The notes beneath the pieces are model-generated. The model saw only the letters and a list, made by a program, of their open reading frames with translations, did not search any database and was not told the DNA's origin. Shown one piece after another: positions 54,697-64,000 of a DNA stretch of 64,000 nt. The stretch covers positions 62,001 to 126,000 of the forward strand of contig JAKTTT010000028.1 of NCBI GenBank assembly GCA_030581615.1, read 5' to 3'. The DNA comes from Alloascoidea africana. Its lineage: Eukaryota > Ascomycota > Alloascoideomycetes > Alloascoideales > Alloascoideaceae. The first letter of the stretch is position 1; every line of letters begins with the position of its first letter. Made by a program: the position numbers and the translations under genes.

Positions 54697-57201
54697 TCAC
54701 ATTTCAAATCTCTGTCCATTAAGAAAATCGTCACCCATGCCATCATCGTCATTATTATCATCAAGATCCATTCCCTCATTGTCTTCATCATCGTCATCTT
54801 CTTCAATTGCATCCTCCACTATACCACCAGCGTTGAAACTCTTACCGCCCATAAAACTACCAGCACCTTGAAATTTTGCAAAATGATCGTCTATCGAAGA
54901 CTCATCGACATAGGTGAAACCCTTAAATTTTGCCTGAATTCCCGGGGACAGAGGAGTTGAGTCCAAAAAGTTTCGATGTATTACGCTGCTACTTGTTTGC
55001 GTAAATTCGGGATCAAAATTTGAGGTATCTGCTTCGGAAGTTAAATGGGGTCTGAAAGGGGGCGGAACACTTTTGGACTTTAGCAAGTTCCAATCAATGT
55101 CGTTGAAGAAAGGGTGGGCACGCAATTCTCTTGCATCGTCTCTTGCACCCAAACGATGTCTAGGATTTCTATTCAACAAACCTTTAACAAAGGAACGTCC
55201 TTCAGGGGAAAGCACCTCTTTGGGGAAACGTACTTTGCCAAAGGCGATGTTTTCATACATTTTCTGGGTATTTTCGGCATAAAAGGGACTCCAACCACAA
55301 CACATTTCAAAAATCAAAACTCCAAGAGACCAAAAATCGACCATTTTGGTATAACCTTTTTCATCGAGCAAAACTTCTGGAGCAAGATATTCGGTTGTAC
55401 CACAAAAAGTATTTGTTGTACCATTTGATGACAAATTTGCCTTTGATAGACCAAAATCACATAGAGCAATGTGTCCATTTGCATCGAGCAATATGTTTTC
55501 GGGTTTCAAATCACGATAGACGATTCCATTATCATGGAGTTGTTCCAAGGCCAAGACCAATTCCGCAATATAAAACTTTGCCTTGTCTTCTTGAAACCGG
55601 CCTTCTTTTTGTAAATGCCAAAAAAGTTCTCCTCCTGCCATATAGTCCGTGACCAGGTAAAGATCCGTCGGGGTTTGGAAAGAAAACTTGAGCCCCACGA
55701 TGAAGAGGGAATCTGTGGTGGCGGTCCGGACCAAAATGTTTCGCTCACCGATTGTATGAGCAATCTCTTTTTTCAAAACGATGACTTTTTTGGACAAGAC
55801 TTTCATGGCATAAATCCGATGGGTATCTTTTTTCCTGACCTGGTAGACCTGGCCAAAAGTGCCCTTTCCCAGCAATCGGAGGATCTCAAAGTCATCGGGT
55901 CCATAGTGTTTTTTGCCTATTTTCTTGTAGACGTATTCTACCCTTATCTTGCCACTGACACGTTCGCCGGGGACACGAGGCTCCAGATCATACCATTTAT
56001 CGGAGATGAGTTCGTGCTTGAAGACGGGACGCAGTCTCACATGGCCCAGGAAGGCCTCTTCCTCGTTGCCATCGTATATGCTTAGATCCAGCTCGGATTC
56101 GCTGCTGATGACATCGAACGTAGTCTCATGTTTCCATGTAGGGTTCACGGAGCTGTTTGGAGCACCGGTAACAGCAGCAGCAGCGGCAACGGCAGAAGAG
56201 ACGGCGGCTGCGCTGGAGAGAGCGTTCAGAGCGAGGTTTGAGGACTGTCGGCTCTTCATGGGGATAGGAGCTATTCCAGAGAAGTTGTGTCTGGTGGGGG
56301 TCTTATGATGGCTAACGGTCATGGAGGAAGGAGTATGGGTTATGGACTCGCCACCGCCGAAGGTGCAAACGACGTAGGGCGAGGAGTTTGCGGACGGCAG
56401 CTGTAGGTCTTTGGCCTCGATGATCTTAACGGTGAGTCTGCCCTTGGGAGCAACGGTAGGGGGAGCGGTCATGGAGCGATTGGGCTCTGCGGGCTTGTCC
56501 AGCCGGCTGAAGGCCAGGTTGGAGGCGATGTTGATGTCGGACATGGGCGTGTCGGCGCGAGAGATTGGGGGCGGGAGAGGTGGCCGGGGCGTCGTGGTCG
56601 GCGGTCTGGGCGGCTGGTGCTGGTGCTGGAGCTGATGCTGGAGCTGATGCTGGATCTGGGGGAGGTGAGAATTTTGGGGGGAGTGGTGAAGCGCGAGATG
56701 GAGTTTTGGGCTGCGCTGCCCGGGGCGCTCTGCCCGGGCGTGCCAGACCAGCCCAGAGCGGCCACGGGCCACGCTGCCGCTGCCGCTGCCGCTGCCGCTG
56801 CCGCCGACGGAGACGGAGACAGCCGTCGTCGCGGGCGAGGGCGGGGGCAGGAGCTGGAGCTGGAGCTGGAGCTGGCGAGAGCTGGGAGCCGAAGAGCAAG
56901 AGCGAGAGCAAAGGGAAGCGGAAGAGGAAGAGGAAGCAGTTTGGGCAGTTTGGGCCGGCTGGATCTCGATCCACGCACACTCGGGCTCCAGCTGGGGCTC
57001 GCACTCGCGGGCCGCCCGTCGCAGCCTGTGCTCGTCGAGACGGCGGCCGAGGCTGGCGATGAGCGAGCCGTCCGAGATCTGCTTCGGCTGCTGGGGGTCG
57101 TGGACCTGGTCGTGGACCTGGTCGTGGAGCAGCTTTTCGGGCTGTTTGCAGTGGGCCGATGAGATCTTCAAGCCGAAAAAGGCTCGGGCCAGCTCTGCCA
57201 T
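54697..57201 (-). CDS. SCH9: AGC kinase Sch9 (TORC1 effector, S6-kinase-like)
   Basis: From ATG 57201 the protein has 834 residues. Sch9 controls ribosome production, growth and lifespan under TORC1. About residues 1-240 are low-complexity (Gln, Ser, Pro, His, Gly). A C2 domain follows (about 253-430, GRLTVKIIEAKDLQLPSANS), then the kinase domain (about 438-700): P-loop GKGTFGQV, Lys467, catalytic YRDLKPEN, DFG as CDFGLSK, and activation-loop Thr598 in TNTFCGTTEYLAPE. The C-terminal extension has the turn motif STPLSP (Thr749) and hydrophobic motif FKGFTYVDE (Thr763), then an acidic tail. An upstream in-frame ATG at 57402 is only 7 bp from the HTM1 stop and is less likely. The N-terminal coding part is GC-rich. 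Confidence 0.95.
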   Translation of the reverse strand: MAELARAFFGLKISSAHCKQPEKLLHDQVHDQVHDPQQPKQISDGSLIASLGRRLDEHRLRRAARECEPQLEPECAWIEIQPAQTAQTASSSSSASLCSRSCSSAPSSRQLQLQLQLLPPPSPATTAVSVSVGGSGSGSGSGSVARGRSGLVWHARAERPGQRSPKLHLALHHSPQNSHLPQIQHQLQHQLQHQHQPPRPPTTTPRPPLPPPISRADTPMSDINIASNLAFSRLDKPAEPNRSMTAPPTVAPKGRLTVKIIEAKDLQLPSANSSPYVVCTFGGGESITHTPSSMTVSHHKTPTRHNFSGIAPIPMKSRQSSNLALNALSSAAAVSSAVAAAAAVTGAPNSSVNPTWKHETTFDVISSESELDLSIYDGNEEEAFLGHVRLRPVFKHELISDKWYDLEPRVPGERVSGKIRVEYVYKKIGKKHYGPDDFEILRLLGKGTFGQVYQVRKKDTHRIYAMKVLSKKVIVLKKEIAHTIGERNILVRTATTDSLFIVGLKFSFQTPTDLYLVTDYMAGGELFWHLQKEGRFQEDKAKFYIAELVLALEQLHDNGIVYRDLKPENILLDANGHIALCDFGLSKANLSSNGTTNTFCGTTEYLAPEVLLDEKGYTKMVDFWSLGVLIFEMCCGWSPFYAENTQKMYENIAFGKVRFPKEVLSPEGRSFVKGLLNRNPRHRLGARDDARELRAHPFFNDIDWNLLKSKSVPPPFRPHLTSEADTSNFDPEFTQTSSSVIHRNFLDSTPLSPGIQAKFKGFTYVDESSIDDHFAKFQGAGSFMGGKSFNAGGIVEDAIEEDDDDEDNEGMDLDDNNDDDGMGDDFLNGQRFEM

Positions 57202-58120
57202 CGCGGTACGAATTCTACCAGAAACAGGCGTGTATTTCCCGGGAAGAAGACAAGCACAGATATAAATGTAGATAGAAATAGAAATAGAAATAGAAATATA
57301 CTGGTCTTGGCTGGAAAGGGAGTTCCAAAGCGACTGTGCTGCAATTAGGTTTTTAAGCTTTGACCTGAGAAAAGCCTGTGAAAAATATTTCCTGGTCCTC
57401 AAAAAATTTCACAACTTGTCGAACTTGTTTTGCTGCGACAATGGGCCTGCTGTCAAGACGTAAAGCGCAGACAGGTCCTGGCTCCCGCGCACCAGAAGAT
57501 TCGCGATGGGCTCGCCGTGGATCGAAACCATCCCGTTCAGAACCCCGACCGGGCTGTCCTCGGTCTGCTCCAGGCTCCGCGGATCCACATAGACCGCCCG
57601 TCGGACCTGTCTCCCGTTGGCCTTCACCGCCAGCAGAAGGCTCCCGGAGGCCCCAGAGGCCGCGGAGGCCCCAGAGGCCGCGGAGGCCCCAGAGGCCGCG
57701 GAGGCCCCAGAGGCCGCGGGCAGCGGGACTCTCTCCAACTGCATCCGCAGCCCGACCAGGGACTTGACGTAGAAATCAGAGCCCACGGCCTCCAGCCGGG
57801 CATGCCGTGTCTGACCCAGGGGCCCAAACGACACCTCGAACCGCTCGTTCCCGCTTTCTCTCAGACACGCCGCATCCGGGCGCGTGTAGCGTTCGTAGAA
57901 ATCCTCCTCCAGTGCCATGTCGCCTTCTCCGGACAGAAACGCCGGCCGCGTGAAAGTGTACCGCTGGTCCACGTAGTACAGCCGGCCCCAGGACGAAACC
58001 GTGGAGTGGAACGAGGCAAACCCGTCTCGTGGGAACGCTGCACACACCGGCTCCGCCGTCTCAGCGCCATGGTCCTGGAAGCCAGTGGTATCGTTGGATT
58101 GGAATCCATGTATTTCTTCT
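56420..58120. other. GC-rich island across SCH9 5' and HTM1 3' coding ends
   Basis: From the low-complexity N-terminus of SCH9 to the C-terminal fifth of HTM1 the sequence changes to high GC with third positions mostly G or C. The flanking parts of both genes use A/T-ending codons. Only the spacer between the genes (about 57200-57400) dips back to AT-rich. The island is full of hexanucleotide tandem repeats (CCGCTG near 56770, GGAGCT near 56860, CTGGTG near 56615, an 18-nt unit at 57646). The edges were placed by eye. Confidence 0.65.
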
Positions 58121-60081
58121 TTCAAGTGCAATGCTTTATCTCGCATGCCCAATCTGGCCGCTGGGAAAGATCCATAATCGGAGATCCATGCCTGCGCCAA
58201 CATCTCTTTGAACACCATCATGACCAGCCGTTTCACAACCCCCCATAGGCTGCCATATATCCCGTTGTCAATATCAATCACTTGCAGTTTCCCACTCCTT
58301 ATTGGCCTATCATGCTTCTTGTCTTGACGCTGAAATTTACTGCGTCCCCTACCGGTCGTATAGTGTTTAGTTATCCTTTTGTCAAGCCATAGAGGATGAC
58401 CCTCCGTTGAAAACACAAAATTTGAATCCATCTTGTTCAACGCATTTTCCGTGTCAAACAACAAATAAAGATATTTAAAAGTTTCAGAGAGAACAAAACT
58501 CTCCATACGATCCGAAAGCTCTCCTGTTCGAACATCTTGCACTCCTGAAAACCCACATTGCACTTTATACCGCGTCTTTATATCTTGCATTATTCTTTTA
58601 CCCACCTGTAAGTAAAAAGGATCTTTCGTGCTTTGATAAAGGTAGTAAGTCGATTCGATAAATTCGGGACGCAGTGGATACCATTCCAGTGCAATTTCGT
58701 TATCATCATCACCATCATAATGTAGCATGTCCATGTCTGTTTGCACAGACTTATACATCCATCGCTCAGGGATCCCACCATAGGTACTCCACAGTTTATA
58801 GTATACCAAATGTGTCTTGATTGCTTCCTCAACGTCTCCAAACAGCACTTGAATCCCAGGGAAAAACGCACTTAGCGAATCAATCCAAAAATTCGCTTGC
58901 ATCCCATTGTAAGCGTTGACGTTTCTGTACACCCAATCCAACAGAGAATGTGTTTTCAACCCCATGTAACCACTCTCAAATATCTCCATCATCGATCTAT
59001 CGTTAAACAAAATCGCAGATTTAAGCGCGTATTCATAAAAGGAGTCAATACTTGCTCCATTCCCACTTAGTGCTGCCAGCCATGTTCCCTTCTCTGGATT
59101 GATAGACATGGGCAATAAATCAAGGGGGCTTCGATTCCACCATAGCGCGTAAAATGCTTTTTTGGAAACTTGTTCAAACCGAAAGTCTCCTGTTAACCTG
59201 CTCAACAGAGAAAACTCCAACACCAAACTTCCTGCTCCTGAAGTACATGTCTCCTGTTGAAACTCTTCCAATACACCTCCCAATCCATCTTTTAAGTTGA
59301 TCCGTGGATACGGCACTCCTGAAGGAGTGTCAAAAGCAGGCAACAGTTTTTCCCCAAGTGTATGGGCCATCTCCAATAAAAACCCATCATAACCAGGTAT
59401 TGCGTGTCCAAGTTTTTCAGAATCGGCGTAAATATGTGCAGATAACAATCCACCCATAACACGAATCGTCGTTTCGAAAACCTGAACCGTTGTGGAAACG
59501 TTGAAATTGACATGGTTTCGAACAAGTGTTACTGTTTTTTCAAAAGATTCCTGATCTCCAATGATCTAAAAAAACAGATTAGACTTTTAAACAAAAACTT
59601 GTGGCACCACACACACACATATATATATGCTTACTGGGAACATATCCAAACTGTCAATAAGCGTCACTGAAAAGTTCCCCAATACATCGTTCAGTCCAAT
59701 GTTATAGGGATCATCAGCATCTGGTCCTAGTCCAATACATGAAATAGGTCGGACTTCTAACCATGTTCCAAAAAAAAAAAACGTCAGTAATGCAGTATAC
59801 AGATTATCAAAAAAAAGGCTAACCATCGTAAGGAAATCCCTTGTTTAGATAGGATGTCCAAGCATGCTCAAATAAAGTTTTGGATTCCTCCCTATTGCGA
59901 TTTTCCTCAGTTAGAACACACCAGCATAATGTGTGAGCGCACCACCTCGGGCATTTCAAAACCACAAATACCTCAGCTCTTCAAGATGCAGTTTGGTAAA
60001 GCCCAAAGAGCTCGACTCAACCTGTCGGACCAGCAGCCACCGAGAGACCCATACTCCAAGTGCTAGCGGCCGCCAAAGCAT
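57409..60081 (-). CDS. HTM1: ER alpha-mannosidase-like protein Htm1/Mnl1 (EDEM)
   Basis: Four exons (59972-60081, 59824-59891, 59635-59756, 57409-59565) encode 818 residues of a GH47 protein that trims N-glycans of misfolded glycoproteins to mark them for ER-associated degradation. [17 protein letters not shown] is a likely signal peptide. Typical blocks are [91 protein letters not shown] and [13 protein letters not shown]. The donor of intron 2 is GTTAGC, unusual but needed for the frame. The C-terminal 150 residues are GC-rich, with four copies of AASGAS. No HDEL-type end is present. ATG 60276 lies in frame upstream but gives a repeat-coded N-terminus. Confidence 0.9.
57646..57719 (-). repeat. 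18-nt tandem repeat in HTM1
   Basis: About four perfect copies of GGAGGCCCCAGAGGCCGC encode an AASGAS linker on the minus strand. Perfect identity including third positions points to recent expansion. Confidence 0.9.
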
Positions 60082-60647
60082 TGAAGACTGGAGAATCCCG
60101 CTGGATCGCTTCTCGCGAGGTGACCGTTGCGGGCGGGTGTCCGGGTGTACTGCTCTGGAGCTCGCGAGACCTGGAAATCCACCCTTATAGGCACCAAACA
60201 GATCCAGATCCAGATCCAGATCTATATATGGATATGGATATGGCGCTTGCTGGAAACACGTTGGCCATACAGGCATCGACTAGCCCCAGTTTGTGTTGTG
60301 TGTGTGTGTTTAGTGTTTGGTCATCGCTTTTTTAACGCTTGAGGAAACCTCGTCTTATTTACCTTTTGCCCAAAACGAAAACAAACCAAAAAGGAAACCC
60401 ATCTCATCGCGTCTTTAGTTTGTGAATCATGTTTTCCCCGAAAAAACAAAAACAAATCAAAACAAAGCAATTGTTTACATAATTCATAATGTATTGTTGA
60501 GTTTATATCTACTGTTAGTTAAAACTAAAAGTAACTGATCAGGGGAGGGGAACCCCAGACCCAGACCCAGACCCAGACCTGTAATTAAATATATAACGTC
60601 CACTTATTGCTCCCCTCCCCCCATTCCACACCCTTTGATAATTGAAA
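60082..60647. other. Divergent intergenic region with hexamer repeats
   Basis: This is the promoter of HTM1 and of the 78-residue gene. It contains AGATCC repeats (60201-60223) merging into GGATAT repeats (60228-60243), a GT run (60296-60311) and CCAGAC repeats (60552-60578). No gene is supported apart from the upstream in-frame extension of HTM1. Confidence 0.5.
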
Positions 60648-61014
60648 ATGTCTAGTAAAAGCATACCTGATTCTATAAACATCGAAACATTGCATCCCAA
60701 AATCAAAGCAAACTTTGACAAGAGGAGAATGGTCGAGCATTTAAAACATCAAGCGTGAGTCCAATCCAATCCATCTATATGTGTCTGTCTGATCATGATC
60801 TATCTTACTAACCGCCACCAGATTTAGAAATTGCAAGTTTTTCTCACCCACAAATGCACTTGAATCGCCATGTTCTGCAAAATTACAAGCCCATAAGAAG
60901 AAACACTATGAAAAGTATGTAACACCTTGCGAAAACATGTGTATGTGTGTGGTGTGCTCTCTAACAGGAACCACTAGACTCGAACCTAAAAAGTTGGAAA
61001 TGGGGGATTCCTAA
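60648..61014 (+). CDS. Small spliced protein of unknown function
   Basis: Three exons (60648-60754, 60822-60914, 60978-61014) encode 78 residues. Introns of 67 and 63 nt have GTGAGT and GTATGT donors and CTAAC branch points (TTACTAACC and TCTCTAAC). The product is basic and soluble: TLHPKIKANFDKRRMVEHLK, then CKFFSPTNALESPCSAKLQA, then HKKKHYEK and LEPKKLEMGDS. The SPCSAKL part has the look of a kinase- or cyclin-type short motif. The exon 3 acceptor was put at 60977, because the AG right after the second branch point is too close and gives an early stop. I do not recognise a family. Well-formed introns argue that it is real. Confidence 0.6.
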
Positions 61015-61269
61015 TCTTTACCAATTTCTCATGTAAAATATTTCTTGTCTTTTTCTATTTTTTTTCTTTTTTTTTCTTGAAGTGAAGTCTTTCTTTGATA
61101 TGTTGTTTATATGGTACTGGTTATTGGGTTGGAATTACGTTACAATCAAAAAATTATTTATTTATCTAAATATAATGATTTTCGTTATAGAGCATTGCCT
61201 CATTGATCATCATTCATTGTTTCAACAAGTCGCTGTCGCTGTCGCTGTCGCTCTCATTTTTTTTTGCAC

Positions 61270-64000
61270 TTATAGTTCTTTTTTAAAATCTTCTTCTTTA
61301 ATTTGGGCTTTATCACACATGTTTCGAAATGTGGATTCTTTATTCGCATATAGATTTGATGGCGTATCGTATTCATCAATCATACCTTGATCAACCACCA
61401 GGATCTTATCATATGATAAAATGGTTTTCAAACGATGAGCAATGCATAGGATTGTACAATGGCTAAACTTTTCAGCAATTGTCTTTTGAATCTTTGCATC
61501 TGTTGCATAGTCAACGTTGGATGTGGCCTCATCAAGAATCAAAATCTTGACTTTTTTAACCAGAGCTCGAGCAAGTGCTATAAGTTGTCGTTCACCAAGA
61601 CTATAATTGCTTCCCCCATCTTCAACTTCCTGATCCAGATGAAACTTGTGCAATTTTGAGGTTATTGCATCTCCATTTTTGTCCTTTTCAACCTCAACTG
61701 AAGATATCGACCGGACGGTTTCTTTATCAAGAATTGTTGCTAAAACTTCCCAAAGTCGCTCATCATTTGCCTCTTGGAAAGGATCAATGTTTTTCCGAAT
61801 TGTTCCTTTAAATAAAACTGGATCCTGGGGTATCACGGCCAATTTTGATCTTAACTCGTAAAGTCCAAGTGTCGAGGTATTAATCCCATCAATCTCAATC
61901 TTACCCTCCGAGAGCTCCACCAATCGATAAAGAGCAGTCATTATTGTTGACTTGCCTGCACCTGTTCTCCCACAGATTCCAACTTTTTCATGGGGTTTCA
62001 CTGAAAATGATACTCCTTTCAACGAGTAAGGCATATTGGACCTATACCGCAAAAAAACATTCTTATACTCAATTGCTCCTTGCTCAGGCCAACTTTCTGC
62101 AGGTTTTGTATCTTCTATATGATATGCTGCTTCATTCTCAATTCTGAATCCATAGTGATACAACCTCTCCACAGAATTCATGTCGTTTTCAACCTGTGTT
62201 AGGGATCTAATCACAAATGACATCATGTTTGCCACTTGGCTAACACTTGTCACAAGTAAACCCGTGGATGCAGCACTGATGCTAAACTGTCCAGTAACAC
62301 AAAGCAAAGAGATTAGTAAAACAACACATTCTGCAATTAAATCAAGTCGAATTCCAAGCCATCTCTGATTCGCAACTGTTAAGTAATACGAGGAATTCAT
62401 ATCGTCCAAAAACTGGTTGTTTCTCTGTTTAAAATCATTTTCTCTTTTAAAAGCCTTGATTGTGTTGATGCCCGATAACGTTTCATTCAGATTGCTATAA
62501 ACAACCGATCGTGAAATAGCCTCGAGTCTCTTGATTTCACGAGAAGATTGGATATAAAAAGAGTAAAACATGTAGTAAAGAAAGATCACTATAGGAACAC
62601 AAATGAGAAACCATGGGAGATAAACTGCACCCAAAACAACAGTTCCAAAGGCAAGGAAAAAAGCATTTAGAACCAGTTTCAACGTTTCTGTGATTTCATT
62701 ATCAATAACATCTGTATCCTTTGTAAACCGATTCAAAATTCGTCCCAAGGGTGTACTATCGAAAAAAATCATTGGTGAAAATAAAATTCGTTGTGCTGCA
62801 TTTTGATACAATCGAAGACTGGCCCTATTAATAAGGTATGACAAGAAAAAAAAGGAACACATGACAAAAACAGCTGCTAAGATTCCAAACATGACATAAA
62901 TCCCAATATATACTCCACTTTGAAGATCATAACGTTTTTCTGTCCAGAAACTGAGCCAAACGCTGGAGAAAAGTTGGCAAAATGTTGTTATTGAGAGAAG
63001 CAGGGCTAAAACAAGCAAAGCAGAAACACTCATTTTCCCACAACCCAATTTAATATAGGCTTTGTAAATGTCAATGGAAATGGCATTAATTGCACGTTCT
63101 TCTTTTTCTATCAGGGCGCCTGTCAATCTTCCTTGATATTTTGCATCTTTGGAAGGTTTCAAATCATCATCATCGCTACTGTCTTCACTTTCAACACCGT
63201 TTTCTTCCCTGTATGCTCTATCAAATTCATTTTCCATCTCTTTTCTGCGTTCTTTTTTCTCATTTTTTTCAACCGATGCATGTTCAACCAATTTTTGGAA
63301 CTCTGGTTTCGTCTTCATCAACTCATCATATGTTCCAACACTTATTTCCCCCGAATCCATGAATACAATACGATCTGCATCAGTGACAAGTGAAAGTTGA
63401 TGTGTAACCAAGACCCGTGTTTTGTTTTGCAAATATTTTAGTAAACATCGATTAACAATGAGTTTACCAACTCGAGAATCAACTGCACTTAAAACATCAT
63501 CCAAAAGAATAATCTCTTTATCCGAATAAACCGCTCTTGCCAAATTAACCCGTGCCTTTTGACCTCCAGAAAGATTTGTACCTCTTTCTCCAATTTCCGT
63601 CATATCACCAGCGGGTAAAATGTCAAAATCATCGTTTAATTGACATATATCCACAACAGTGTTATATTTCACTTCATCAAATTCGTTTCCAAAAACAATG
63701 TTTTCTCGAAGAGTTGCATTTTGAATCCAGGGGGTAGAACAAAACACAAGACTTCCATCCACGTCCAATTCACCCGATTTCCGTTTCATTGAACCGACCA
63801 TGGCCGATAACAAACTGGATTTTCCTGAACCTATTGAACCAGTAACAATGACAAATTCACCCTTGTTTATGATCAGATTCACATTGTTTAGTTCGCTGAA
63901 TCTGTGGGTATTAGAAGGTGCTTTCTCCAACTGTTTTGAAACAGCAGCTTGCTTCTCATCCAGCTTTTGTTTCTTTTTCTTGCTCATGCCATCACGGGCT
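61270..64000 (-). CDS. YOR1: ABCC-type multidrug transporter, Yor1-like (3' part)
   Basis: The C-terminal 900 or so residues of a full-length ABC transporter are visible; the frame continues past the window end, so the N-terminal membrane domain is missing. NBD1 has Walker A GSIGSGKSS, signature NLSGGQKARVNLARAVY, Walker B IILLDDVLSAVD and His in VTHQLS. The second membrane domain follows a charged linker (EDSSDDDDLKPSKD). NBD2 has Walker A GRTGAGKSTIM, signature YSLGERQLIALARAL, Walker B ILILDEATSNVD and His in CIAHRLKT. Asp in place of the catalytic Glu in NBD1 is usual for ABCC proteins. VVTGSIGSGKSSLL and the short interdomain linker favour the oligomycin exporter Yor1 over Ycf1. It probably exports organic anions or phospholipids at the plasma membrane. 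Confidence 0.88.
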   Translation of the reverse strand, partial: ARDGMSKKKKQKLDEKQAAVSKQLEKAPSNTHRFSELNNVNLIINKGEFVIVTGSIGSGKSSLLSAMVGSMKRKSGELDVDGSLVFCSTPWIQNATLRENIVFGNEFDEVKYNTVVDICQLNDDFDILPAGDMTEIGERGTNLSGGQKARVNLARAVYSDKEIILLDDVLSAVDSRVGKLIVNRCLLKYLQNKTRVLVTHQLSLVTDADRIVFMDSGEISVGTYDELMKTKPEFQKLVEHASVEKNEKKERRKEMENEFDRAYREENGVESEDSSDDDDLKPSKDAKYQGRLTGALIEKEERAINAISIDIYKAYIKLGCGKMSVSALLVLALLLSITTFCQLFSSVWLSFWTEKRYDLQSGVYIGIYVMFGILAAVFVMCSFFFLSYLINRASLRLYQNAAQRILFSPMIFFDSTPLGRILNRFTKDTDVIDNEITETLKLVLNAFFLAFGTVVLGAVYLPWFLICVPIVIFLYYMFYSFYIQSSREIKRLEAISRSVVYSNLNETLSGINTIKAFKRENDFKQRNNQFLDDMNSSYYLTVANQRWLGIRLDLIAECVVLLISLLCVTGQFSISAASTGLLVTSVSQVANMMSFVIRSLTQVENDMNSVERLYHYGFRIENEAAYHIEDTKPAESWPEQGAIEYKNVFLRYRSNMPYSLKGVSFSVKPHEKVGICGRTGAGKSTIMTALYRLVELSEGKIEIDGINTSTLGLYELRSKLAVIPQDPVLFKGTIRKNIDPFQEANDERLWEVLATILDKETVRSISSVEVEKDKNGDAITSKLHKFHLDQEVEDGGSNYSLGERQLIALARALVKKVKILILDEATSNVDYATDAKIQKTIAEKFSHCTILCIAHRLKTILSYDKILVVDQGMIDEYDTPSNLYANKESTFRNMCDKAQIKEEDFKKEL

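Noticed and set aside
56426-57062. Several 160-190 codon frames overlapping the SCH9 N-terminus on both strands
   Set aside because: They are by-products of the GC-rich repeat island. The SCH9 frame continues into the C2 and kinase domains.
60082-60276. N-terminal extension of HTM1 from ATG 60276
   Set aside because: It is encoded by GATCCA and GGATAT repeats. The ATG at 60081 gives a plausible signal peptide.
60968-60990. B-box-like GGTTCGAGTCT on the minus strand, suggesting a tRNA gene
   Set aside because: No acceptor stem, A box or cloverleaf can be built around it. It lies in the last exon of the 78-residue gene.
1-64000. CRISPR arrays, operons, riboswitches
   Set aside because: No regularly spaced direct repeats were seen, and the genome is eukaryotic by its introns and gene content.

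Overview
The window is nuclear DNA of an ascomycete yeast, most likely an early-diverging, intron-rich member of the Saccharomycotina. The evidence is the gene set (RPC82, QCR2, GAB1, SEC23, PRP4, DPB2, SKN7, SCH9, MSB2, IRC19, MCY1 and YOR1-type genes) together with about 40 short introns. These introns are mostly 50-130 nt, with GTAAGT, GTATGT, GTGAGT or GTAGGT donors, CTAAC-like branch points and TAG or CAG acceptors. A conserved leucine of the Skn7 DNA-binding domain is encoded by CTG (49850-49852), so the nuclear code is probably standard and not CUG-Ser. The species cannot be named from sequence alone.

Layout. 1-3454: 5' part of ATG13, then RPC82 (both minus). 3576-8094: QCR2 (plus), SmF, a doubtful small spliced gene, GAB1. 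8327-17985: SEC23 (plus), the SUMO E1 subunit AOS1, PRP4, BET2 (plus), DPB2. 18288-27336: an unidentified amphipathic-helix/coiled-coil protein, a PQ-loop transporter, a Pst2-type flavodoxin-like protein, IRC19, an unidentified six-exon gene, a small membrane protein, and an IMO32/ABHD11-type hydrolase. 27790-33300: MSB2, then a gene-poor stretch holding a Helitron remnant with a fold-back duplication. 33344-41157: an RBM25/Snu71-type splicing factor, an Argonaute with an RGG-rich N-terminus and a complete D-E-D-H set, and the cysteine synthase-like MCY1. 42065-50499: a Ctf1/FarA-type Zn2Cys6 regulator, an unidentified Ser-rich protein, and SKN7, whose HSF domain is split by a 17-nt microexon. 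50938-52384: a puzzling stretch of coding-looking fragments. 54697-64000: SCH9, HTM1/MNL1, a 78-residue spliced protein, and the 3' part of a YOR1-type ABC transporter.

Most genes are unlinked housekeeping functions, as expected in a yeast. Some themes recur: ER and secretory work (SEC23, BET2, GAB1, HTM1), splicing (SmF, PRP4, Snu71-like), and stress or nutrient signalling (MSB2, SKN7, SCH9, ATG13). An Argonaute together with many tightly packed convergent gene pairs makes RNA interference against overlapping transcripts a reasonable hypothesis. The partner Dicer is not in this window.

No tRNA, rRNA, CRISPR array or intact transposon was found. Several GC-rich islands with short tandem repeats (19.6-20.1 kb, 41.6-41.9 kb, 56.4-58.1 kb) stand out from the AT-rich background. 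The largest runs across the adjoining ends of SCH9 and HTM1.
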